From Sulfurimonas sp. (lineage in GTDB: Bacteria > Campylobacterota > Campylobacteria > Campylobacterales > Sulfurimonadaceae), in assembly GCA_002733155.1 (NCBI GenBank), contig NVUO01000032.1:12894-20020 (forward strand): a DNA stretch of 7,127 nucleotides. Direction: 5' to 3'. The translations under genes and the position numbers were made by a program. The first letter of the stretch is position 1, and every line of letters starts with the position of its first letter. The notes under the pieces are model-generated. The model did no database searches. It was not told where the DNA came from and was given only the letters and a program-made list of their open reading frames with translations. Positions 1 through 5,564 of this stretch are shown one piece after another.

Positions 1-109
1 TGCTATCGGCATCTATGACCCTCATACCATTCAAAGATAAAAGGGATGCTACTGTACTTTTACCAGTAGCTATCCCTCCAGTTAATGCTATAGCATATTC
101 AAATGCCAT
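1..109 (-). CDS. coaE: Dephospho-CoA kinase, N-terminal part (gene continues off the left edge)
   Basis: CoaE phosphorylates the 3'-hydroxyl of the ribose of dephospho-CoA with ATP, the last step of coenzyme A synthesis in the cytoplasm. I translated the first 36 codons by hand. After a short hydrophobic strand (AIALT) comes a perfect Walker A loop, GGIATGKS, at residues 11-18. It is followed by a helix and then VIDAD at 31-35, the beta-strand and Asp pair typical of the start of CoaE. The remaining roughly 160-170 residues expected for the family lie outside the window. The ATG at 109-107 overlaps the stop codon of the upstream speE homologue as TAATG. No good Shine-Dalgarno lies close in front, so translation is probably coupled to speE. 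Family identity is near certain; only the C-terminal end is unknown. Confidence 0.93.
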   Translation of the reverse strand, partial: MAFEYAIALTGGIATGKSTVASLLSLNGMRVIDADS

Positions 110-654
110 TAGTTTTTGATAGATCCAAGGTACTCTTTACGAACGTAATTACCCATAGCAAATGCTGCTGGATGTACATCACAGTTATAATAACTTAAAC
201 CATCAAGCATATCAGCACGGTGAAGGTTAATATCTGCAGTTGGGTGATATTCTTTAGAACACATAAGTGAAGTTGAACCATTACCAATGTTAAATGGCAT
301 AATCACTTTAAAATAAGATCCTAAAAATTTCATCAAATTCTTATTTTCCTTTACCTTATCTAAGGATGGATGATTACTTACTAATTGACCATCATCTCTT
401 AAAACTCTATTTATTTGAGAAGCTACAGTAGCATCAATATCAAGTTCACATATAATTACATCATATGCATTGTCATCTAAATGAGCGATAGATTCAAGCT
501 TACTAGATACTACAGTGGAGTTTGTCTCACCATGTCTAGCTACTTCTTTACTTAAAAGTTCTGAATTATCGCTAATAATAAGAACATCATTTGCTAACTT
601 ACTTGTACATAATCCAACATGTACCATCATCTCTGGATAGATAAATTCTTTCAT
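109..654 (-). CDS. speE: Short spermidine-synthase homologue lacking the N-terminal domain
   Basis: The protein of 181 residues matches the Rossmann-fold part of Helicobacter-type spermidine synthase, which transfers an aminopropyl group from decarboxylated SAM to putrescine. As I recall it, the H. pylori enzyme has about 262 residues. Matching landmarks here are MMVHVGLCTSKLANDVLII (9-27), YDVIICELDID (64-74), RVLRDDGQLV (83-92), a MPF strand (119-121) and the closing YYNCDVHPAAFAM (155-167). The roughly 80-residue N-terminal beta domain is missing. The usual glycine loop (GGGDG) reads SDNSE, and the usual D-S-S-D-P catalytic segment reads ELDID. The H. pylori enzyme is also divergent in both loops, so loss of activity cannot be assumed. 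The ATG at 654-652 is preceded by a weak AGGA eight bases upstream and by an extended -10 box. The gene is first in an operon with coaE. It could be a working short SpeE, a partner subunit, or a methyltransferase-fold protein with another role. Confidence 0.8.
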   Translation of the reverse strand: MKEFIYPEMMVHVGLCTSKLANDVLIISDNSELLSKEVARHGETNSTVVSSKLESIAHLDDNAYDVIICELDIDATVASQINRVLRDDGQLVSNHPSLDKVKENKNLMKFLGSYFKVIMPFNIGNGSTSLMCSKEYHPTADINLHRADMLDGLSYYNCDVHPAAFAMGNYVRKEYLGSIKN

Positions 655-684
655 TTTATAATTCCTAATATATTTATTATTGCG

Positions 685-693
685 ATTTTAGCA
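685..693 (-). promoter_or_regulatory. Extended -10 promoter for speE-coaE
   Basis: Read on the minus strand, positions 693-685 give TGC-TAAAAT, an extended -10 box (TGn plus a 5/6 match to TATAAT), about 30 bases before the speE ATG. No convincing -35 box is visible, which is common for the main sigma factor in Campylobacterota. Predicted transcription start is near 678. Confidence 0.5.
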
Positions 694-779
694 TATTTCA
701 ATTAAAATGCTTTAAAATCCTTATAACTTACATAAATTTAAGCCTTAATTGATAATTAACTATTTGTTTAAATTAAGCA

Positions 780-788
780 TGTTATAAT
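780..788 (+). promoter_or_regulatory. Extended -10 promoter for the DUF2892 gene
   Basis: The sequence TGT-TATAAT at 780-788 is a consensus extended -10 box, 25 bases before the ATG of the small membrane-protein gene. An overlapping TATACT at 789-794, with a TTGTTT 19 bases upstream (764-769), is a weaker alternative. The predicted start site is near 795. This promoter and the speE promoter diverge within a 159-base gap that holds no other feature I can support. Confidence 0.6.
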
Positions 789-813
789 TATACTATATAG
801 ATGAGGAGTTTGA

Positions 814-993
814 ATGAATATAAATAAAGTAAGAAGTTTTTGTAGATATTTTCGTGTTATAGCTGGTTTATCTTTTGTAGCAGTAGCTGTTATGACGGGT
901 AATGCTTGGTTTTATTTAGGTATTGTACCAATAATAGCGGGTTTGGTTAACTTCTGCCCCCTATGTATAATCACGAAAAAGTGTGCAATTTAG
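814..993 (+). CDS. Small DUF2892 / YgaP-type two-helix membrane protein with a CPLC motif
   Basis: This is a 59-residue gene found by hand translation. A strong Shine-Dalgarno, GAGGAG (803-808), lies five bases before the ATG. The product starts with a basic stretch (K5, R7, R11, R14). It then has two hydrophobic segments, about residues 15-27 (VIAGLSFVAVAVM) and 32-46 (WFYLGIVPIIAGLVN), and ends NFCPLCIITKKCAI. The two-helix layout with a tryptophan opening helix 2 and a closing FCP...KK is the signature of the DUF2892/YgaP-like transmembrane family. In E. coli YgaP this unit is fused to a rhodanese, and stand-alone copies are frequent near sulfur-handling genes. The CxxC (C48, C51) plus C57 is richer in cysteine than I expect for the family. 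It has its own promoter and terminator and lies 127 bases upstream of fccB. Its biochemical role is unknown; a sulfur link is inferred from the family and the neighbour. Confidence 0.85.
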   Translation: MNINKVRSFCRYFRVIAGLSFVAVAVMTGNAWFYLGIVPIIAGLVNFCPLCIITKKCAI

Positions 994-1004
994 TAATCCC
1001 TATC

Positions 1005-1037
1005 TAGCTTGGGTTAATATAACCCAAGCTATCTTTT
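1005..1037 (+). terminator. Rho-independent terminator after the DUF2892 gene
   Basis: An 11-bp perfect stem, TAGCTTGGGTT (1005-1015) with AACCCAAGCTA (1021-1031), closes a five-base AATAT loop. It is followed by TCTTTT. It starts 11 bases after the DUF2892 stop codon, so most transcripts of that gene should end before fccB. Confidence 0.85.
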
Positions 1038-1083
1038 CCCCACATTTTTGGAAATATACGTAAACCGTTGGTTAGTCAAAAAA

Positions 1084-1101
1084 TGATACCATAAGTACAA
1101 T
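1084..1101 (+). promoter_or_regulatory. Candidate promoter for fccB (ambiguous -10)
   Basis: Two overlapping -10 candidates precede fccB: TACAAT at 1096-1101 (5/6 match) and the extended form TGA-TACCAT at 1084-1092 (TGn present, 4/6 match). No good -35 box is spaced correctly for either; a TTGGTT occurs at 1068-1073. A promoter is expected here because a terminator separates fccB from the preceding gene, but the exact box is a guess. Confidence 0.35.
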
Positions 1102-1120
1102 TTTTACATGAGGATTTTAT

Positions 1121-2479
1121 ATGGCTATTTCAAGAAGAGATGCTTTAACATTATCAGGTTTAGCGCTAGCTTCATCTGCCCTTACTGGGTGTACAAATTC
1201 AGGTACCCCAGAAGCACCAAAGGAGAGTGTTAAATCTGCTTCAGACTATAAAGCACCCATACCTGATACAAACAAAACAAGAGTAGTTGTAGTTGGTGGT
1301 GGATGGTCTGGTTTATCAATAGCAAAAAATACAAAAATTTTTGCTCCAAATGCAGATGTAGTTTTAGTTGAACAAAGGCATGAATTTGTATCATGCCCAC
1401 TTAGTAATTTATGGCTAGTTGACAAAATAGAACTTGAATATTTAACACATGATTATATCCAAGCTGCTAGAAATGGTAACTATACTTATTTTCAAGCTAC
1501 AGCAATTGGTCTAGACCGTGAGAAACAAATTTTAGAAACTAGTGATGGTAATATAGAATATGATTATTTAGTTTTTGCCCCAGGCATTGACTATGATTAT
1601 TCTCGTTGGACAAAAGATATAGCTTTTGAGAATAGACTTAGAACTGAATATCCAGCTGGTTTTATTCCAGGCTCTGAGCATATGACTTTAAGAAATAAGA
1701 TCTTAAACTTTAAAGGTGGTAACTTTCTTATGACAGTTCCAGCTGGAAACTACAGATGTTTGCCTGCACCTTATGAAAGAGCTTGTGTAGTAGCTGATTA
1801 CTTTAAACAAAATAATATTAAAGGAAAGGTTATTTTACTTGATGAAAATAATACAATTACAATTAAAGAAAAAGGTTTTCAATCAGCCTTTGATGAATTA
1901 TATGCGGATTATATAGAATACGTTCCAGGTACAGTTATACATAAAATAGATTTAGATAATAGAATGGTATTTACGGAGTTTGATGAATTTGAATTTGCTG
2001 ATGCTTCTTTTTACCCACATGTAAGGGGTGCTAAGATTCTTGAACGCGTAGGTTTAGCAAAAGACGCTAAAAATATGCTTGAAGGTCATATTAACCCTTT
2101 AACTTATGAAGCTATTGATGCAAAAAATGTATTCATCACTGGGGATGCACGTCCAATGGGATTTTCCAAATCTGGCAATACTTCTAACTCTGAAGGATTT
2201 ATTGTGGCAAGAAATATTGCACAAAGGATTAATAAGACTGCAGTATTGAAATGGGAACCACCAACTACTACCTGTTTCTCTGCAATATCTATTGCCCCTG
2301 AAAAAGCTATTTACATATATACTCAATACTCATACAATGTTAAAACTAAAGCATTTGACTTTGCGGATACTGTAAGTAGTGAAGATTGGAAAAAAGATGG
2401 TGAAGTTAATGCAGCATCAATTTATGACTGGGCTGATTCTATATACAACGATATGTTTGGTTCCAAAGAAATTTCCTAA
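1121..2479 (+). CDS. fccB: Flavocytochrome c sulfide dehydrogenase-type flavoprotein, Tat-exported, probable lipoprotein
   Basis: FccB/SoxF is the FAD subunit that oxidises sulfide in the periplasm and normally passes electrons to a cytochrome c partner. The 452-residue product opens with a twin-arginine signal (SRRDALTL, 4-11), a hydrophobic stretch and a lipobox LTGC with Cys24. The FAD-binding GGGWSG is at 59-64 and the second flavin-binding segment ITGDARPMGFS at 339-349. The two redox cysteines expected for the family appear in context: YRCLPAPYERA (Cys213) and TTCFSAISIAPEKA (Cys385), the latter in the C-terminal FCSD flavin-binding domain. Cys92 (VSCPLSN) is also in a family-typical place. 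An SD GAGGA (1110-1114) lies six bases before the ATG. No fccA-like heme gene (CxxCH) is encoded in the window. The retained cysteine pair and the FCSD-type C-terminal domain favour FccB over a membrane-bound sulfide:quinone reductase, but the electron acceptor is not shown. Confidence 0.85.
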   Translation: MAISRRDALTLSGLALASSALTGCTNSGTPEAPKESVKSASDYKAPIPDTNKTRVVVVGGGWSGLSIAKNTKIFAPNADVVLVEQRHEFVSCPLSNLWLVDKIELEYLTHDYIQAARNGNYTYFQATAIGLDREKQILETSDGNIEYDYLVFAPGIDYDYSRWTKDIAFENRLRTEYPAGFIPGSEHMTLRNKILNFKGGNFLMTVPAGNYRCLPAPYERACVVADYFKQNNIKGKVILLDENNTITIKEKGFQSAFDELYADYIEYVPGTVIHKIDLDNRMVFTEFDEFEFADASFYPHVRGAKILERVGLAKDAKNMLEGHINPLTYEAIDAKNVFITGDARPMGFSKSGNTSNSEGFIVARNIAQRINKTAVLKWEPPTTTCFSAISIAPEKAIYIYTQYSYNVKTKAFDFADTVSSEDWKKDGEVNAASIYDWADSIYNDMFGSKEIS

Positions 2480-2502
2480 ACTAAATTTAGGCTCTAATAA
2501 GA

Positions 2503-2508
2503 TATAAT
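2503..2508 (+). promoter_or_regulatory. -10 box for purM
   Basis: A consensus TATAAT lies 26 bases upstream of the purM ATG, in the short gap after fccB. No clear -35 box is visible. Only a weak AT-rich 6-bp inverted repeat (2475-2491), with no T-run, separates the two genes, so read-through from fccB is also possible. Confidence 0.55.
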
Positions 2509-2534
2509 TCCATACTTAAATATTGGAGTTATAT

Positions 2535-3533
2535 ATGAGCCAAATAAGCTACAAAGATGCTGGCGTTGACATAGATGCTGGTAACAGCTTCGTTGAGAAT
2601 ATCAAACCATTAGTAAAATCTACAAAAACACCTGGTGTACTTGGTGGAATCGGTTCTTTTGCCGGTGCATTTGAATTACCAAAAGGCTTTAATGAACCTG
2701 TAATGCTTGCGGCAACTGATGGAGTTGGTACTAAACTAAAACTAGCTATAGATTCAGGTATACATAATACTGTTGGAATTGACCTAGTAGCTATGTGCGT
2801 AAATGACCTACTTTGTAACTTCGGTACTCCATCTTTTTTCCTTGATTATTATGCAACAGGTAAGCTAGATGTTAAAATAGCTACAAGTGTAGTAGCAGGG
2901 ATAGCTGAGGGTTGTATACAAAGCGAATGTGCTTTGATAGGTGGAGAAACAGCTGAGATGCCAGGAATGTATTCTGAGGACGATTATGACCTTGCAGGAT
3001 TTGCTGTAGGTGTCTGTGAAAAGTCAGAAATGGATAGAGTTTCTCTAGTTCGCGCAGGACATAAACTCATTGCAGTTCCAAGTTCTGGACTTCACTCAAA
3101 TGGTTTTAGCCTTGCTAGAAAAGTACTATTTGAAAAAATGAACTGTGACTTCAATGAAGACTTCAATGGAAAACCTCTAATCGAAACACTTTTAACTCCG
3201 ACAACTATCTATGTAAAAACTTTTAAAATGCTAAAAGAAAATATTGTAGCATTAGCTCATATTACTGGCGGTGGTATAGTTGAAAACTTACCTCGCGTTC
3301 TTCCTGAAAATTTAATGGCAGAAGTTAAAAAAGATTCTATTCGTGTCCTTCCTATATTTGAAAAAATAGGTCTACATGTAGACAATGACGAAATGTTCCG
3401 TGCATTTAACATGGGTGTCGGAATGATACTTGTAGTAGAAGATAAACATGTAGATACTGTTTTAGCTAAAGCTGATGGAAGTTACTTAATTGGTGAGATA
3501 AAAGAGGGTAAAAGAGAAGCGCTAATGGTTTAG
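2535..3533 (+). CDS. purM: Phosphoribosylformylglycinamidine cyclo-ligase (AIR synthetase)
   Basis: PurM closes the imidazole ring of the purine precursor, converting FGAM and ATP to AIR, ADP and phosphate, in the cytoplasm. The 332-residue product has the usual family length and the expected motifs in order: GGIGSFAGAF (37-46), ATDGVGTK (60-67), GIDLVAMCVND (81-91), GGETAEMPGMY (136-146), SSGLHSNGFS (183-192), HITGGGIVENLPR (242-254) and MFRAFNMGVGM (287-297). I chose the ATG at 2535. A longer reading from the TTG at 2523 would add four residues but uses bases of the Shine-Dalgarno GGAG (2525-2528), which sits six bases before the ATG. It lies directly downstream of fccB on the same strand but has its own TATAAT box. 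The reading frame is intact and nothing is missing. Confidence 0.97.
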   Translation: MSQISYKDAGVDIDAGNSFVENIKPLVKSTKTPGVLGGIGSFAGAFELPKGFNEPVMLAATDGVGTKLKLAIDSGIHNTVGIDLVAMCVNDLLCNFGTPSFFLDYYATGKLDVKIATSVVAGIAEGCIQSECALIGGETAEMPGMYSEDDYDLAGFAVGVCEKSEMDRVSLVRAGHKLIAVPSSGLHSNGFSLARKVLFEKMNCDFNEDFNGKPLIETLLTPTTIYVKTFKMLKENIVALAHITGGGIVENLPRVLPENLMAEVKKDSIRVLPIFEKIGLHVDNDEMFRAFNMGVGMILVVEDKHVDTVLAKADGSYLIGEIKEGKREALMV

Positions 3534-3551
3534 AAATAAAGTATTATCTAC

Positions 3552-3624
3552 TTCTTCTAGTTCCATGCTTTGCATGGTAACTCATACAGATATAACTACA
3601 TTCCCAAGAAACCTTAGGAACGAG
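3552..3624. repeat. REP/BIME-like pair of imperfect palindromes in inverted orientation
   Basis: Two hairpin units lie in the gap between purM and the convergent lipoprotein gene. Unit 1: CCATGC (3563-3568), TTT loop, GCATGG (3572-3577), extended by GTT/AAC (3560-3562, 3579-3581) past one bulged T. Unit 2: TTCC and AAG (3601-3608) pair with CTT and GGAA (3613-3620) around an AAAC loop, with one C-A mismatch. Unit 1 begins CTAGTTCC; the reverse complement of unit 2 begins CTCGTTCC, so the two are inverted copies of one motif. The general form (GTTCCCAtGC...GCaTGGGAAC ... TTCCCAAG...CTTGGGAACGAG) is like dispersed REP elements I recall from other bacteria, often linked to REP-associated transposases. 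Dispersal in this genome cannot be tested from the window. Confidence 0.55.
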
Positions 3625-3640
3625 TCTTTATTTATTTTTT
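3601..3640 (+). terminator. Possible purM terminator (hairpin plus T-rich tail)
   Basis: Unit 2 of the repeat (stem 3601-3608 / 3613-3620) is followed, after six bases, by a T-rich run from 3627 to 3640. The run lies over the stop codon and the 3' lysine codons of the opposing gene. The distance and the stem mismatch make it a weak terminator, but no better one exists downstream of purM. Confidence 0.3.
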
Positions 3641-4495
3641 CTTCTTAGTTTTCTTAAAAGCTTTTTTCAGGTCATCATTGATAGCACCTGGGATTAAAGC
3701 AATTGTTCCAAAAGTAATCATACCTAAGTCTGGATAGTGAAGTGCTATGTAGTACTCACCATGTAACATAGTTGCTTTACCTTCTGTAATAGCAATTGGG
3801 TATGGTAAAAGAATAGCATTTTGAAGACCAGTTTTCTTTGTAAATCTTTTTGTACTGCCACCTAATTTATAAGCAATTAAAGCAGAGTTATTTCCAAGTT
3901 CGATTTTAAAAACTGTTTTCTTTTTCTTAAGTCTACTCATAATATCATCATAAGTACCCTCAGTTAGAGTAACAGGCTCATTATATCTAGGATTCATTAT
4001 AGTGTAACGATAGTCAGCTAAGTCATCATACTCAAGGTTTTCTTCTGAAGGCTTAAGATTAGTAAATGTAGCTAATAGTTTAGCTTGAACTGCTGAGAAT
4101 ATTTTATATGAAAAATCTTTACCCATATATGCTTTTCCAAAATAAACTGGATTTTGCACACTTAGTATTTTTGTTTTTTCATCAATAAAAACTCTTAAAG
4201 CTGCCATAAAAGTACGCTTAGGCTTTGCTGCTTCTTTTTTAAGAGTAGGACAAGTAAATACTATAGTTTTGGCATCACTAGTACTTTTATAAGTTGCAAC
4301 AACTTCAAAACCAGCTGCACTAAGTTTAGACTCAGCATCTTCAACACTCATATAAGCACCACGAAAATATGTAGGAATTGCAGCATCATCTGCTGGTTGT
4401 CCTACTTCTGTTGCCGCTTTAACTTCTGATTTACCAGCACATCCACAAAATGTAAGTACTGCAATACTAAATACTACTGTTAATAATTTTTTCAT
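3632..4495 (-). CDS. Exported probable lipoprotein with two DUF302-like units, function unknown
   Basis: The product has 287 residues and I do not recognise a named function. The N-terminus is a lipoprotein-like signal: MKKLLTVVFSIAVLTFCGC, with Cys19 as the likely lipidated residue, although the lipobox (FCGC) is not ideal. Two similar alpha/beta units follow. Unit one (about 50-148) has a helix SVEDAESKLSAAGFEVV, then a strand block AALRVFIDEKTKILSVQNP. Unit two (about 195-280) has the comparable block NAILLPYPIAITEG followed by YYIALHYPDLGM and a closing helix. This strand-Pro-strand layout recalls DUF302, but only as a resemblance. The C-terminus is lysine-rich (KKAFKKTKKKK). The ATG (4495-4493) overlaps the upstream stop as ATGA, with AGGAG ten bases in front, so it is co-translated with the 337-residue gene. 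It probably acts in the periplasm or at a membrane surface. Confidence 0.75.
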   Translation of the reverse strand: MKKLLTVVFSIAVLTFCGCAGKSEVKAATEVGQPADDAAIPTYFRGAYMSVEDAESKLSAAGFEVVATYKSTSDAKTIVFTCPTLKKEAAKPKRTFMAALRVFIDEKTKILSVQNPVYFGKAYMGKDFSYKIFSAVQAKLLATFTNLKPSEENLEYDDLADYRYTIMNPRYNEPVTLTEGTYDDIMSRLKKKKTVFKIELGNNSALIAYKLGGSTKRFTKKTGLQNAILLPYPIAITEGKATMLHGEYYIALHYPDLGMITFGTIALIPGAINDDLKKAFKKTKKKK

Positions 4496-5505
4496 ATTTT
4501 CTTAGCTCCTAAACTTTCCATAATCTCAATGATTTTTTTATCCATTGCTTCAATAAATGCAAGTTTTTTTGAATCAGTAATCTTACCGAAAGTAATCCAG
4601 TTATTTACACTTGACATACCAATTTTAAGTGTATTAGAATCCTTTTCTAAGTACATGTACATTGAACATGGAGCAGATGCACCTAGTTCTGGGTGTTTCC
4701 AAACATTAAATACTGTGTATGAAAATGTAAAGTGACATAGAGAATAAACCCAGTAAGCGTCAAATCTATCTGCTTCTAGTTCTTCATCTTCCCAGTACTC
4801 TTTAAAGTCTCTTTTTCCAGCAATAATATAATCTTCTTTTTCAAAAGCTTTTTCAAACTTTTCCATGAAGTTATATTTTGCTTCGTTAACATCATCACCA
4901 CGATCAAAAGGCATTTCAAACTCTAGCATAGTTACATCGTTAAGTTTTTCAATCTCAACATACTCAACTGTACCTTCCATACCATCATCAGTAGCTTCAC
5001 TTAAAGCATCAATCATTGCAGTAAATTCAGTACGAACCTCTTCATCTTTTACACCAGTGATGTCAAGCATAGCTTGAGGAGTTAAAGTACCAACGAAAGT
5101 CTTATTTTCACCAATTTTCTTATAAATAAGGTAATTTAATGGAGCAAATGCACCAAGTTTGGGCTCTTTTAAAAGAAGTGGAAGCATAGTTTCTTCGTTA
5201 GAAATAGTAATAAAACCTAGGTTATCTAAGTTTTCTACATAATCAGCTTTAAACTGAGGATTTACTTTACCATTTTTTTTTAATTTTGTACCATAAAAAA
5301 GTCTATAATAATACTCAATACCTGGATGAATGTCTTTAGGAGTAAATCCAGCATCTTCTAAATCAACTTCTAAAATACCTTTAAAGGCATCGTTTCTTTC
5401 TTTAGTCTCGCCTTTAGATACATTTAATCTGATAGCCTGATAACCAAATGCTATACTTACGGTTAAAGATACTAAAACTGCCGCTTTTATCAATGTTTTT
5501 AACAT
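4492..5505 (-). CDS. Exported protein with two repeated DUF302-like units, function unknown
   Basis: This 337-residue protein is first in a two-gene operon. It begins with a signal peptide (MLKTLIKAAVLVSLTVSIAFG, cleavage probably near residue 21) and has no lipobox, so it is likely periplasmic. Two segments look like copies of one unit: EPKLGAFAPLNYLIY (114-128) followed by TPQAMLDITGVKDEE, and HPELGASAPCSMYMY (271-285) followed by NWITFGKITDSKK. They share P-x-LGA-x-AP-x5-Y with the same spacing, about 9 identities in 30. The block of about 150-245 between them is acidic. The general shape (Pro-led strand, short hairpin, closing helix) recalls DUF302. AAAGGA lies five bases before the ATG. 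A TGATATAAT promoter and a palindrome lie upstream. Cys257 and Cys280 are the only cysteines. The match to DUF302 is by eye and needs a profile search. Confidence 0.75.
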   Translation of the reverse strand: MLKTLIKAAVLVSLTVSIAFGYQAIRLNVSKGETKERNDAFKGILEVDLEDAGFTPKDIHPGIEYYYRLFYGTKLKKNGKVNPQFKADYVENLDNLGFITISNEETMLPLLLKEPKLGAFAPLNYLIYKKIGENKTFVGTLTPQAMLDITGVKDEEVRTEFTAMIDALSEATDDGMEGTVEYVEIEKLNDVTMLEFEMPFDRGDDVNEAKYNFMEKFEKAFEKEDYIIAGKRDFKEYWEDEELEADRFDAYWVYSLCHFTFSYTVFNVWKHPELGASAPCSMYMYLEKDSNTLKIGMSSVNNWITFGKITDSKKLAFIEAMDKKIIEIMESLGAKKI

Positions 5506-5530
5506 GTTTTTCCTTTTTCACTTAAGTTTA

Positions 5531-5552
5531 TTTGTGATAGTTTTATCACAAA
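5531..5552. promoter_or_regulatory. Perfect 9-bp-arm palindrome between promoter and first gene of the exported-protein operon
   Basis: Arms TTTGTGATA (5531-5539) and TATCACAAA (5544-5552) flank a four-base GTTT centre with no mismatch. On the minus strand it lies about 7-28 bases after the predicted transcript start and 25 bases before the ATG. It has the look of a dimeric regulator site or of a 5'-leader hairpin. The TGTGA and TCACA half-sites are eight bases apart, not the six of the CRP consensus. It is not followed by a T-run on either strand, so it is not a terminator. Confidence 0.5.
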
Positions 5553-5564
5553 AAATTTAAAAAT

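Noticed and set aside
1063..1073. AACC-GTT-GGTT inverted repeat upstream of fccB as an operator
   Set aside because: The arms are only four bases. The AACCGTT word recurs upstream of the FadL gene (6981-6987) without the second arm, so chance explains it.
2099..2326. Open reading frame of 75 codons on the minus strand
   Set aside because: It lies wholly inside fccB, antisense to its conserved C-terminal flavin-binding part. It has no ribosome binding site or promoter, and its composition looks like a coding shadow.
2475..2491. CCTAAA / TTTAGG inverted repeat after fccB as a terminator
   Set aside because: The stem has only 6 mostly A-T pairs, overlaps the stop codon and is not followed by a T-run, so it is too weak to call.
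2523..2534. Longer purM starting at TTG 2523
   Set aside because: The TTG includes bases of the GGAG ribosome binding site. The ATG at 2535 has correct spacing and gives the usual PurM N-terminus.
3552..3624. CRISPR array or tRNA in the purM downstream gap
   Set aside because: There are only two inverted, non-identical units with no spacers in direct repeat order, and no cloverleaf or CCA-type acceptor stem.
4529..5077. Two plus-strand open frames of about 70 codons (4529-4735 and 4865-5077)
   Set aside because: Both are antisense to the 337-residue exported protein, rich in Ser/Ile as expected for a reverse reading, with no SD or family resemblance.
5531..5552. Palindrome as a CRP or FNR site
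   Set aside because: TGTGA and TCACA are separated by 8 bases, not 6 as in CRP sites. FNR sites use TTGAT-N4-ATCAA, which is not present. The regulator is left unnamed.
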